Source: Oscillospiraceae bacterium (GTDB taxonomy: Bacteria > Bacillota > Clostridia > Oscillospirales > Ruminococcaceae). From it: 10,322 nucleotides of DNA. Where the stretch lies: NCBI GenBank assembly GCA_020024475.1, contig JAHHTS010000077.1, positions 1-10,322 of the forward strand, in the 5' to 3' direction. The notes below the pieces were generated by a model. That model was not told where the DNA came from. It saw only the letters and a list, made by a program, of their open reading frames with translations, and did no database searches. Below are positions 1 through 7,719 of this stretch, one piece after another. Every line of letters starts with the position of its first letter. Positions within the stretch are counted from its first letter, which is position 1. The position numbers and the translations under genes are program-made.

Positions 1-482
1 GTCTAAGTTACCGCTCTTGGTCAAAGGACTTTTTCCGAGCGTGTTTTTGTTTGCACTGATGCTGAAACTGTCGGAGTTTTTCTCGGGCACTTTCTCTTTC
101 AGGAGGACTTCTAGTCTGGCGTTCCCACTGAGAAAGGTTGTGATTATACTAATACATAACGGCTTCCTTATGGCGAAAGGTTCTCATAAAGGCCTACAAA
201 TCTGGGTAGTCTTCGGCTTTCAAAATATCCGAGAACTTCTCTAATTGCTAGTTGATTGATTGTTATACTTCTTAGATTTTTGCGGTAAGTGCTTTTCGTT
301 TCTTTCCTTGAATATTTCATTGGTATCTGCCAGCTGCTGTTTCAGCCTAGGGAGTACCTTGTCATGCAAGTGTTTGAGTTTCTTTGCCTTGTTCTGCACC
401 CGAATCATAAGATTTCGCATGGTTCGGAACTCAGTTATATCAATATCAAGGCTAGCTTCGGCGGCATGGTCTGCTACCGAAG
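1..482 (-). pseudogene. Decayed, unrecognised coding remnant
   Basis: This stretch is clearly richer in G and C than the DNA from 890 onward and carries no intact gene. On the minus strand an 83-codon frame without an early start runs from 489 to a TAG at 243-241; it is charged and helix-like (key piece KAKKLKHLHDKVLPRLKQQL), suggesting a short coiled coil. Further left, a second minus-strand frame with internal stops holds pieces such as HKEAVMY and LSQWERQ. I do not recognise the family. Because it follows the zinc-ribbon relic in the same direction, it may be the rest of that gene or a neighbour from the same imported element. Plus-strand frames here look like antisense shadows. Confidence is low that this is one gene. 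Confidence 0.3.
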
Positions 483-773
483 TGTCGGCTTAAAATTTCC
501 GTTTTTTTCTCGACCGTTATTTGGCTAACTCTAGTCTTAATGAAGCAAGGTCATTGTGATTCCTTCAACCGCCATTGTTCCCGAACAAATGTGATATTTT
601 TCTCTGACTGATCTGCTTTTTGCGTTGGTATGCCATTCGTAGTGGCACTGATGTTCTCACTGGTATATTTTATTTGAAACGCAGCAGGTAATCCTGTCCT
701 GGATAAGAGTGAGATTATTTTTTGATCACCAAGACACAAGCTCCGGATGTACTGTTGCAAAACTGTTGTCCAT
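483..773 (-). pseudogene. Broken zinc-ribbon (treble-clef repeat) protein gene
   Basis: Read from an ATG at 773-771 on the minus strand, one frame gives MDNSFATVHPELVSW, then in-frame TGA (728-726), SKNNLTLIQDRIT and SNK, a second TGA (659-657), then QCHYEW, AKSRSVREK, ICSG and VEGI, ending at TAA (539-537). This order (SFATVHPELV-EW, KNLPLTP, SNKKVWW, CGHEW, ARS-GEKCPICSG, VEGINDLATL) is, from memory, that of zinc-ribbon repeat proteins common in Clostridia and their integrative elements (DUF4379-like). A second repeat follows: LRLELAK, a stop, then after a frameshift REKNGNFKPT, matching ELAKEWSEKNG-LKPT. One zinc-ligand Cys of the first repeat has become Tyr (REKYHICSG). At least three stops and one frameshift make it a pseudogene. 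The family's role is unknown; nucleic-acid binding is a guess. Confidence 0.55.
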
Positions 774-897
774 TCTTAATCCGCTCTTTCCTGTGCATTT
801 CGTATAGAAAGGAAAAGGTCCACTTTTAAGTTTGTGAAATGTCCCTTAAGCTCTTATGATCTTTATCTGTTAGGATAATTGGAATAGTCATAACAGA

Positions 898-1404
898 TCA
901 CTTTTCATTTTTACCATAGAGTTGATTCTCTATATATATCATCATTTTGTTATTTTGCCAAGCGTATTCAATAAGTCCAATTAACGGCATTATGGTTAAA
1001 CACCAGATTTTACCCTTTATTATGATAAATACAATAGCAAATATATTGATAAGCGTTAACAAAACAAACATAGATATATGCTCTCTTTGCCATTTGTTAG
1101 TCCAAAATATTTTTTGTTCTTCAAAGGAAAATGAACTTTCTTTTATCTTGTTTACTAAATTATGATTTGCTTGTTCGTTCGAGTCATCTTTCAAAATATA
1201 TTCACCTAAAAGTAATTCGTTAATGCTAACATTTAATATTTGACTCAGTAGCTGAAGCATTTCGATATTTGGCATATAGTTTCCGTTTTCCCAACGTGAT
1301 ATTGTTTTATTTGTAACGCCAAGAACTTCACCTAGTTGCTCCTGTGTCATATTATTATCTTTTCGAAGTTTTGCGATAAATTTTCCGATTTTAACCTGAT
1401 CCAT
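898..1404 (-). CDS. XRE-family transcriptional regulator with C-terminal membrane anchor
   Basis: A 168-residue protein. Residues 6-60 form a Cro/C1-type helix-turn-helix: the turn and recognition helix are visible in MTQEQLGEVLGVTNKTISRW, followed by the usual ENG..MPNIEML. The C-terminal part has two hydrophobic helices (about 111-129 and 133-150), so the protein probably sits in the membrane with its DNA-binding domain in the cytoplasm. The ATG at 1404 has a good ribosome binding site (AGGTGA, five bases upstream), which supports this start. It stands alone, reading into the decayed segment. Clostridia and bacilli carry many such small HTH-plus-membrane regulators, often sensing envelope stress or partner membrane proteins; no partner gene is adjacent here, so the target is unknown. 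DNA-binding assignment is firm; the anchor is a prediction from hydrophobicity. Confidence 0.88.
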   Translation of the reverse strand: MDQVKIGKFIAKLRKDNNMTQEQLGEVLGVTNKTISRWENGNYMPNIEMLQLLSQILNVSINELLLGEYILKDDSNEQANHNLVNKIKESSFSFEEQKIFWTNKWQREHISMFVLLTLINIFAIVFIIIKGKIWCLTIMPLIGLIEYAWQNNKMMIYIENQLYGKNEK

Positions 1405-1429
1405 AAAATCACCTACCTATTAGCGTAAT

Positions 1430-1435
1430 TATAAG
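1430..1435 (-). promoter_or_regulatory. Possible -10 box for the XRE gene
   Basis: Reading leftward, a consensus TATAAT lies about 26 bases ahead of the XRE start codon. The expected -35 region at 17 bases spacing (AAGAAT) is a poor match, so this is only a candidate. Confidence 0.3.
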
Positions 1436-1625
1436 CTATATTTCAAGAGAATTCTTCCCCATAAATAACGAATGAAGGAAATCATTATAAATACTGTATA
1501 ATATTTGTGTCGATTGCTGGTATTGTTAGTTTATTACAATAATTTTGATGTTTTAATAATAATTTATTATATTTTTATTTTAAATTAAATTTCATATATT
1601 GCTACTCCATATTTGACAATTTTAT

Positions 1626-1661
1626 AAAGCAAGCTGATTAATAACAATCAGCTTGCTTTTT
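1626..1661 (+). terminator. Strong intrinsic terminator with no gene in front
   Basis: A perfect 14-base-pair stem (AAAGCAAGCTGATT at 1626-1639 with its complement at 1646-1659) closes a six-base loop (AATAAC) and runs into TTTTT on the plus strand. On the minus strand the stem is followed by TTTATAAAATT, a weaker T-tract, so it may also stop leftward transcripts leaving the ABC operon. No plus-strand gene is visible between 890 and 1626, which makes the better orientation an orphan. Confidence 0.85.
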
Positions 1662-2111
1662 CTAATAGTTATATAAGAATGTATATTCATCGTTTATATC
1701 ATACTGCAATAAAGCATTATTCCATACTTTCGTTAAAACTGTTGTGTATAAGAGTTTTTATAACATATTGTTAGCTAAATATATTCATACATATAAAGGA
1801 ATATATATTAAATAATTATTATAATAATATGCTAAACATATTTGAACTTATAATTATAATACACCTTATGCTTAATTTAATGATACACTTTGCTGCTAAG
1901 TGACATATGCGACAAAAATAATCATATTATCAAACCATTTAAAAATGAAATTAAGTTAGGACAAGAAGTCGATATTAGTCCCATTTTAAGGTAGAGATTA
2001 ACTTATAAAATTAAATTATTTTTTTAGTGCAGTAAATACTGCAATTATGTCTAATATAAGTTTTGAAATTTTCCATTAACATTTATAGCCGTTTAAATAT
2101 ACCATTGCTTA

Positions 2112-3746
2112 TTATGAGATAGTGATACATTTACCTCCACTATATTCATATAAACGGTGTGAAATTGACAGCATCGTTCTGTTGAGAGAAGCTGCTTGTA
2201 ATGCCTCAAGTATTCTTTGCTCTGTGTCAGAATCCAGGTTTGCTGTGATTTCATCAAGTAAAAGAATTTTAGGATTAGATACGATAGCTCTTGCAATGGA
2301 AAGAAGTTGAATTTGTCCTTTGGAGAATAGAGACTCTTGATAAGGTGTATCTAAACCATCAGAGAACTTAGTTATAGTATCCCATAAGCCTACCGTTTGC
2401 AATGCTTTCTTAGCATGCTCTTTTGTGAATGTTGTGTCACCCAATGTGATTTGATCTAAAATACTTCCAGGTACAGCATGAAATGTCTGTTCTACATAAC
2501 CGAATAATTTTCTTTTCTCTGTTTCTTGAATACTGCTTGCCTTTTTTCCGTAAATATCGACTGTACCGTTCCATGGTTCATATAGTCCCAACAGTAATTT
2601 GAACACAGTACTTTTTCCAGCACCCGTTCTTCCAATCAATGTAATATGTTCACCAGAATTTACATTTAAAGTAAGACCTCGTAAAATTTCCTTGTTCGTT
2701 TCATAACCAAAATGCAAGTTATTCAATCTAATAGCAGGGATATCATCTATTTGTATATTAGAAGTATTAGTAATAATAGATTTTTCTTTTTCATTCAAAA
2801 ATGAATTGATTCTACGTACTCCTGCGGCAGCAGATTGAATGTTTTGTATCTCCATTCCAATGCTTTCTAAAGGCTCAAATATTTTACCAACATATGAAAT
2901 CACAGCTACGGCTGTTCCAACTGACATACCGAAAAAAGTCATTAGCCAACCACCCCTCGCAGAAAGAGTCATCATTATAGCCACCAAAATCGTGCTGACA
3001 GTTATAATAATTGGAGAATAAATAGCATCATAAAAATTAGAGCGATTTACAGCGTTAAAACCTTCTTGAATATATATATCATATCGTTCTTCCATATATT
3101 TTTCTTTTTTTAAGTTATGGAGAGTGCGAATACTACGAATGGTGTCTGGAATATGATTGTTAGCTCTGCCTACTGCCTGTCGATTATCAAGTTGAGCTGC
3201 CAACATTCGTTTTTGGAAAGAACGAGTCAATAAATATAATAGAGGAAGAACTAAAAGCATTAGAATGCCAAGTCCAGGACTTTTTATAAAGATGATAGCC
3301 AAAATACTGAAAATACGACAAGCATCTGCTATCATACTAATAATTCCGGAAGTAAATAAAGTCTCTACAGTATCTACATCGCCTACAAATCTTGAAACGG
3401 TTGTTCCTGTATCTTGTCTTGTATAGTAGTCTGCTGGAAGATTTTTTAATTTACGGCACATGATACTTCTAATATGGTGCGTTACCTTTTGACCAAATAC
3501 AGTAATCAAACTTTCTTTCCCTGCATCTAAAAAACCGGATAGGGAAAGGATTGCAAAGTATAGTATGATTGCCATTAAAGAAAGCTCGCTTTGATTTGTC
3601 AATGTGTTAATTATTTTTTCCAAAACTAAAGGTGGTATAAGACCTGCTGTTATACTTCCTACAACTGTTAAAACTAGTATAATTGTCAGCTTTTTATTAT
3701 ACGATATTGTTTCTTTTACAGCTTTTATTACTGTATTATTTCTCAT
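2112..3746 (-). CDS. Heterodimeric ABC exporter, catalytic-site subunit
   Basis: A 544-residue half-transporter: an ABC-type membrane domain (about 20-310) followed by an ATPase domain (about 335-544). ATPase motifs: Walker A GRTGAGKST (372-380), Q-loop Gln420, a degenerate signature FSKGQ in place of LSGGQ (474-478), Walker B ILLLDE with the catalytic Glu499, and switch His530. It should pair with the subunit encoded just upstream to form one exporter in the cytoplasmic membrane that pumps out a small molecule or peptide; the substrate is unknown. I chose the ATG at 3746 because AGGAGG (3760-3755) sits correctly before it; a longer frame opening at 3806 lacks such a site. The start overlaps the end of the upstream gene by 11 bases, implying translational coupling. 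Confidence 0.93.
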   Translation of the reverse strand: MRNNTVIKAVKETISYNKKLTIILVLTVVGSITAGLIPPLVLEKIINTLTNQSELSLMAIILYFAILSLSGFLDAGKESLITVFGQKVTHHIRSIMCRKLKNLPADYYTRQDTGTTVSRFVGDVDTVETLFTSGIISMIADACRIFSILAIIFIKSPGLGILMLLVLPLLYLLTRSFQKRMLAAQLDNRQAVGRANNHIPDTIRSIRTLHNLKKEKYMEERYDIYIQEGFNAVNRSNFYDAIYSPIIITVSTILVAIMMTLSARGGWLMTFFGMSVGTAVAVISYVGKIFEPLESIGMEIQNIQSAAAGVRRINSFLNEKEKSIITNTSNIQIDDIPAIRLNNLHFGYETNKEILRGLTLNVNSGEHITLIGRTGAGKSTVFKLLLGLYEPWNGTVDIYGKKASSIQETEKRKLFGYVEQTFHAVPGSILDQITLGDTTFTKEHAKKALQTVGLWDTITKFSDGLDTPYQESLFSKGQIQLLSIARAIVSNPKILLLDEITANLDSDTEQRILEALQAASLNRTMLSISHRLYEYSGGKCITIS

Positions 3747-5469
3747 ACTCAACACCTCCTTTAACACTAGTGTTTCCTTTTGTTTGTGTTTGATACAGGC
3801 TGGCATACTGTTCGTTTTCTTTTAACAATCTTTCATGATTAGATACTGTAACTGTTCCGTTCGCCATCCAAATAATCTGCGTCATCTGTGGGAATAAGGA
3901 AAGGCGATGTGAAAACAAAAGTACCACACTATTTTTAGTAAGTTCTTTAAGAACTTCAAAAATTTTCCGCTCTGTATGTATATCTACTGCAGAGAATGGG
4001 TCGTCTAAAATTAAGACTTCTTTTCGGTGCCATAATGTTCTGGCTAATGCAATTCTAGCTTGTTGTCCACCGGATAGGGTAATGCCGCCATTACCGATTC
4101 GAGTATGTATTCCGTTTGGTAGCTGTTTTACTTCTTCATCCATTTGTACCCATGAAAGAGCCTTCCAAGCATCGCCATTATCTCCCAAAAGAATATTTTC
4201 CTCAATAGTTCCACTAATTAGTTCTGATTCGTGTCCCATATAAGTTACATTGCCATCTATATTTATAATTCCATCATGTTCCAACTCTCCTAGAAAAAGT
4301 TTTCCAAGAGTTGTTTTTCCACAGGCAACTGGTCCAGTTATTCCTATCATATCACCTGCTTTTGCCAAAAAAGAAACATTAGAAAAAAGATTTTTACTAC
4401 CTTCATAGTGAAAAGACACATTATCTACTACAACTATATTTTGATTAGACATCTTTTGCGGTATACTATTTTGATATTCATTTTTTGTAGTGTTATTGGA
4501 TTCCAAAAGTGGCTGGATACGTTTCCATGAAACAGATGCTTTTTGTACGGAATTAAATAGTTTTGCAGCTTTTGATGATTTAGATGCTAACTTTGTAAAG
4601 CATGATAAGTATGTTACAAAAGCGGCAATATCCCACTGTGTCCAGCCATGGCCAAGTACATTTTTTCCGCCGAACCAAAGAATACATATACAACCTGCCA
4701 TTGATATGACTAGATAAATAGGTTGCATGACATTTTCCCAAATATTAGCTTTTACTGCATTGACCTCATAGTCACTCAGACATTCTTCATATATACTGTC
4801 TCTCATAGATTCATTTCCATAAATTCGGTATGTTAATGCATTACCTATTCTGTCATATGTGGCTCCGTTTAGTCGCCCAGCACTTTCTTTGTATTCTTTT
4901 GCACTATGAGCTACAGCCTTTTTTAATCTATTTGCAATATAGTAGGCGATAGGTGGAAAAATCATAGAAATTATTGTTAATCTCCAGTCGTAGCTGATAA
5001 GCATCACAAAATATGCAATCATAACTACGCCAGTATCAAATACTTCGGTAGTAAATTTGCGTATTCCCTCTACGCAAGCATCTACATCAGCAATAGCTTT
5101 TGTCATTAGTGAACCTACATCTTCTTTTTCAAGCTCACTTTTGCTTTTGAATACCATGTTGTGATAGAGATTCTCTTTCATATCTCGATTAATATGGTTT
5201 GCGAATTTGCGCACATACAATCGTTTTACGTATCGCATAGCTTGGACGAGAAGGATTACTGCTACATATATAACTGCCAGATTTACCATATCCCAAAAGT
5301 TCTTTGAACCATTAATTATGTCACATAAGTATTGAGCTAACATTCCTTCAAACCAAGGGCCAGCTGTCATACCTAAATTGTAAATTATACCAGATATAGT
5401 AACTATAGCTAAAATAGTTTTTACTGGTTTTAGGTAAACCAATAATTGTATGTTTTTATGATTTTTCAT
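3736..5469 (-). CDS. Heterodimeric ABC exporter, degenerate-site subunit
   Basis: A 577-residue half-transporter with an N-terminal membrane domain (about 15-310) and an ATPase domain (about 345-577). Walker A is GPVACGKT (379-386); the signature is canonical LSGGQ (465-469); Walker B is VLILDD, with Asp490 where the catalytic Glu normally stands; the Q-loop position appears as His413 (YMGHESEL); the switch His521 is present. This pattern is known for the non-catalytic partner of asymmetric exporters such as BmrC/BmrD, LmrC/LmrD and TM287/288. Its intact signature would complete the active site with the Glu-containing partner encoded next. The ATG at 5469 overlaps the upstream MarR gene by 14 bases; all three genes are very probably one transcript. 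Multidrug export is the usual role, inferred only. Confidence 0.93.
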   Translation of the reverse strand: MKNHKNIQLLVYLKPVKTILAIVTISGIIYNLGMTAGPWFEGMLAQYLCDIINGSKNFWDMVNLAVIYVAVILLVQAMRYVKRLYVRKFANHINRDMKENLYHNMVFKSKSELEKEDVGSLMTKAIADVDACVEGIRKFTTEVFDTGVVMIAYFVMLISYDWRLTIISMIFPPIAYYIANRLKKAVAHSAKEYKESAGRLNGATYDRIGNALTYRIYGNESMRDSIYEECLSDYEVNAVKANIWENVMQPIYLVISMAGCICILWFGGKNVLGHGWTQWDIAAFVTYLSCFTKLASKSSKAAKLFNSVQKASVSWKRIQPLLESNNTTKNEYQNSIPQKMSNQNIVVVDNVSFHYEGSKNLFSNVSFLAKAGDMIGITGPVACGKTTLGKLFLGELEHDGIINIDGNVTYMGHESELISGTIEENILLGDNGDAWKALSWVQMDEEVKQLPNGIHTRIGNGGITLSGGQQARIALARTLWHRKEVLILDDPFSAVDIHTERKIFEVLKELTKNSVVLLFSHRLSLFPQMTQIIWMANGTVTVSNHERLLKENEQYASLYQTQTKGNTSVKGGVEYEK

Positions 5470-5941
5470 AGTGATTTATCTCCGTGTGATTTAGTATATT
5501 GTGTAGATGTGGAAAACCACTTCTGCTTTCTTGTTTTGAACGTTTATAAAGCTTTTCCAAAAGAGTGCAGAAAGTATTTTGATCTTCCGTAGATAATTCT
5601 TCTAATAACCAGGCATAGAAAGCAGTTTCTACTGCTACTTTAGAGTTTTTTAGAGAATCGGCTTTTGGTGTTGCATATAGTAATCGACTTCTAGCATCAA
5701 TAGGGTTTTCTCTTCTTATCATATACCCCTTTTGCTCAAGACTAACAACACGACGAGCGACAGCACCTTTATCCATATTTAATTTTTGACCAGCATCTTT
5801 CTGTGAAATTCCAGGATTATGACGAACTAGATGAATCAAATCAAATTCTCCGCTTCCAATTCCTTCCTCTTTCATCATCTGTATTGTAAGTTTATTTGCT
5901 TCTCTGGCAATTTTGGTAATCTGTCGTTTGGTAAAATCCAT
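5456..5941 (-). CDS. MarR-family transcriptional regulator of the ABC exporter operon
   Basis: A 161-residue winged helix-turn-helix protein of normal MarR length. The DNA-binding part spans about 33-98: FDLIHLVRHNPGISQKDAGQ, the recognition helix around MDKGAVARRVVSLEQKGY, and the wing with the typical DARSRLLY. Helices at both ends should form the dimer. The ATG at 5941 has AGGAGG eight bases upstream. As first gene of an operon with both exporter subunits, it most likely represses its own promoter and is released when it binds a compound the pump can export; the ligand is unknown. The C-terminal tail (after about residue 145) is short, polar and probably disordered. Confidence 0.92.
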   Translation of the reverse strand: MDFTKRQITKIAREANKLTIQMMKEEGIGSGEFDLIHLVRHNPGISQKDAGQKLNMDKGAVARRVVSLEQKGYMIRRENPIDARSRLLYATPKADSLKNSKVAVETAFYAWLLEELSTEDQNTFCTLLEKLYKRSKQESRSGFPHLHNILNHTEINHYEKS

Positions 5942-5964
5942 TTTGTGTTCCTCCTACCAAAAAG

Positions 5965-5978
5965 GTTGATACTACAAC
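5965..5978. promoter_or_regulatory. Candidate MarR operator
   Basis: GTTGATACTACAAC contains the inverted half-sites GTTG and CAAC separated by six bases, right where the operon transcript should begin and about 24 bases ahead of the MarR start codon. Position and symmetry fit autorepression by a MarR dimer, but the arms are only four bases long. Confidence 0.4.
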
Positions 5979-5986
5979 TAGTTTGA

Positions 5987-5995
5987 ATTATAGCA
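5987..5995 (-). promoter_or_regulatory. Extended -10 promoter of the MarR-ABC operon
   Basis: Leftward this reads TGCTATAAT, a perfect extended -10 element (TGn plus TATAAT). At 17 bases spacing the -35 position reads TTTAAA, weak; a better TTGACC lies too far away at 23 bases. Extended -10 promoters do not need a strong -35. Transcription should start near 5980. Confidence 0.6.
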
Positions 5996-6200
5996 TATTT
6001 ATCATTGAATTTAAAGGTCAATTTTTATATGTAATAAAAATATTTACTTTGTTTTTTATTTTTTTATGCGTCACATAATAAATTTGCACATTATGAGTAT
6101 TTTCATCTAATGGCAATTTAATAAAGTAGTTAGTATTTAATGAAAACTATAATATAATTATAATAATAATTAGAAATTTTTGTATTCGAAAAATCAAAGT

Positions 6201-6247
6201 AAAATAAATCCTTTGGTTGAATATATTCCAACCAAAGGACTTATTTT
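6201..6247 (-). terminator. Intrinsic terminator after the EamA gene
   Basis: TCCTTTGGTTG (6209-6219) pairs perfectly with CAACCAAAGGA (6229-6239); beyond one A-C mismatch the flanking A-rich and T-rich runs also pair. It lies 27 bases past the EamA stop codon and has T-rich DNA on both sides, so it can work in both directions, though no plus-strand gene needs it. Confidence 0.85.
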
Positions 6248-6273
6248 TAAATAGATAAACTGGAATTTTATCT

Positions 6274-7143
6274 CTATCCACATATAGCCATTATCAATGT
6301 GCCTATGAGCATAAACATTAATCCGATGAATGCTTTTTGACTAAGTTTTTCCTTAAATACAACATAAGAAAATAATATTGAAATCAAAATACTCATCTTG
6401 TCAATTGGAACTACCACACTTACAACACCATTTTGAATAGCATAATAATAGCACAACCAGGATGCTCCTGTTGCAAATCCAGACATAACTATAAATAACA
6501 ATTCTTTTGTATCAAGGATTTTTAGTTCATTCTGTTTTCCTTTTGCAAATACAATTCCCCAAGCCATAACTAAAACAACAAAGGTTCTAATGGCTGTACC
6601 TAGGTTTGACTCCACATCATTAATTCCAACTTTTGCAAGAATTGAAGTGAGAGATGCGAATATAGCAGAGCCTATTGCATAAGGAAACCAAGTTTTCTTG
6701 CTATCTTTATGTGCAGTATATTTCTTTTCAATCATTAGAAAAACTCCGATAGCTAGTAGAAAAGTTGCTATAAGCTTTATTAGCAAATTTTTAGTTTCTC
6801 CTAAAAGAAATATAGCTAGAAGTACGCTCAAGATGGTACTTGACTTATCCACAGGGACAACCTTATTGATATCTCCAACTGATAGTGCCTTGAAATAGCA
6901 TATCCATGATGCACCAGTTGCCAAACCAGATAGAATCAAGAATATAAGAGACTTTGTGTCAATATTATAGATTGTATCTGCTGATCCTACAATAAGTACT
7001 ATAATCCACGAAAATACCAACACAATTATTGTTCGTAGTGCCGTAGCTACATCAGAGTCAGTTTTTTTAATACCGCATTTAGCTAAAATAGATGTTAGCC
7101 CTGCAAAGACTGCAGACAATAATGCCATTATAATCCATAACAT
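6274..7143 (-). CDS. EamA/DMT-superfamily transporter
   Basis: A 289-residue, very hydrophobic protein with about ten membrane helices, the usual size of EamA (drug/metabolite transporter) carriers. It consists of two EamA halves that are still plainly alike: residues 11-49 match 160-198 (23 of 39 identical) and 72-110 match 221-259 (20 of 39), at a constant offset of 149 with no gap. Shared motifs are LTSILAK, ATGASW-CY and VVP-DK. Members move metabolites, amino acids or drugs across the cytoplasmic membrane; the substrate cannot be told. It is a single-gene unit with its own terminator. The ATG at 7143 is preceded by GGGAG about 12 bases upstream, a rather long spacing; the next Met is residue 6. 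A TATAAT at 7215-7210 (leftward) is a possible -10. Confidence 0.9.
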   Translation of the reverse strand: MLWIIMALLSAVFAGLTSILAKCGIKKTDSDVATALRTIIVLVFSWIIVLIVGSADTIYNIDTKSLIFLILSGLATGASWICYFKALSVGDINKVVPVDKSSTILSVLLAIFLLGETKNLLIKLIATFLLAIGVFLMIEKKYTAHKDSKKTWFPYAIGSAIFASLTSILAKVGINDVESNLGTAIRTFVVLVMAWGIVFAKGKQNELKILDTKELLFIVMSGFATGASWLCYYYAIQNGVVSVVVPIDKMSILISILFSYVVFKEKLSQKAFIGLMFMLIGTLIMAICG

Positions 7144-7719
7144 AATTTATTTTTTCTCCCAATCAAAAAAGTTTTAGCTGATATAAACATTTTAACGATT
7201 ATTGTTTTTATTATATAAAATTAAATTTTGCAGAAATTTGTTATGATAATATTTAAATTTAAATCAAAATAAAAATAAAAAGGATTTCTGTTAAATAAAT
7301 ATAATTTATCGCCATTGAAAAACTTAGTCAATTTACTTATGTTGAACGACCTACTGCCACAAGTAAAATTTTAATATATTCCTTTAATAAAAAAATGAAT
7401 AGTCGCACTTCACACCATCAATTATTGTATAGATATTTTAGGCATGAAAATGAGAATGCATCAGTTTTTGATTAGTATTTGAAATAACAGGAAAAGTCAA
7501 TGATTACCAAAAAATATTTATTGATATATAGTGAATGTTAAAAAGATAAGTTTTGAGAAAGACACGTTGCAATGGTAAAAATTTCAAATGTAAAAGATTA
7601 GCTAATTGAAATAGTTGATAATAACTGTTGAACAACAAAATCATTTTTTGAAATGGCATTGCATGATGATTTTATTAGAAATATATCAACATGAAATTAT
7701 ATCAATAACGGACAATCCT
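7144..7719. other. Intergenic region, possibly with decayed coding DNA
   Basis: These 576 bases separate two leftward genes and hold no intact gene. On the plus strand a 57-codon frame without a start is open from 7305 to TAG at 7475, and in another frame 7291-7370 gives LSPLKNLVNLLML, which resembles a leucine-rich repeat of the internalin type. Beyond 7500 a plus-strand frame is interrupted by several stops. None of these is long enough, or conserved enough by eye, to call a gene; they may be remnants or chance in AT-rich DNA. No convincing terminator follows the Crp/Fnr-like gene. Confidence 0.5.

Larger units (their letters stand above)
1405..2111. other. AT-rich intergenic region without a clear gene
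   Basis: About 700 very AT-rich bases between the XRE gene and the end of the ABC operon, both transcribed leftward. The only well-supported element is the terminator at 1626-1661. A short inverted repeat, TGCAGTA-AA-TACTGCA (2029-2044), lies 70-85 bases beyond the ABC operon stop but has no T-tract in the direction of that operon, so I do not call it a terminator. No obvious terminator follows the ABC operon directly. A slightly less AT-rich patch at about 1895-1990 contains a short open frame but nothing recognisable. Confidence 0.7.
5942..6273. other. Promoter and terminator region between MarR operon and EamA gene
   Basis: These 332 bases hold the MarR operon promoter at the left end and the EamA terminator at the right end. 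The AT-rich middle (about 6005-6200) shows nothing I can support. Confidence 0.7.

Noticed and set aside
17..528. Plus-strand open frames of 75-79 codons in the first 530 bases
   Set aside because: Rich in Phe, Ser and Leu with no recognisable motif or ribosome binding site; they lie opposite the minus-strand relic and look like its antisense shadow.
551..760. Minus-strand 69-codon frame starting with TTG
   Set aside because: It is in a different frame from the recognisable zinc-ribbon pieces, which overlap it completely; no ribosome binding site.
1895..1990. Short plus-strand frame ending KLGQEVDISPILR at a TAG
   Set aside because: About 35 codons, no start codon with a ribosome binding site and no recognised family; chance cannot be excluded.
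2029..2044. Inverted repeat TGCAGTA-AA-TACTGCA downstream of the ABC operon
   Set aside because: Two-base loop and no T-tract after it in the direction of the operon, so not a credible terminator.
3747..3806. Upstream extension of the second ABC subunit by 20 residues
   Set aside because: The extension overlaps the coding end of the first subunit and lacks a ribosome binding site, whereas the ATG at 3746 has a strong one.
7250..7265. ATTTAAATTTAAAT palindrome upstream of the EamA gene
   Set aside because: Low-complexity A/T repeat, easily produced by chance in this composition.
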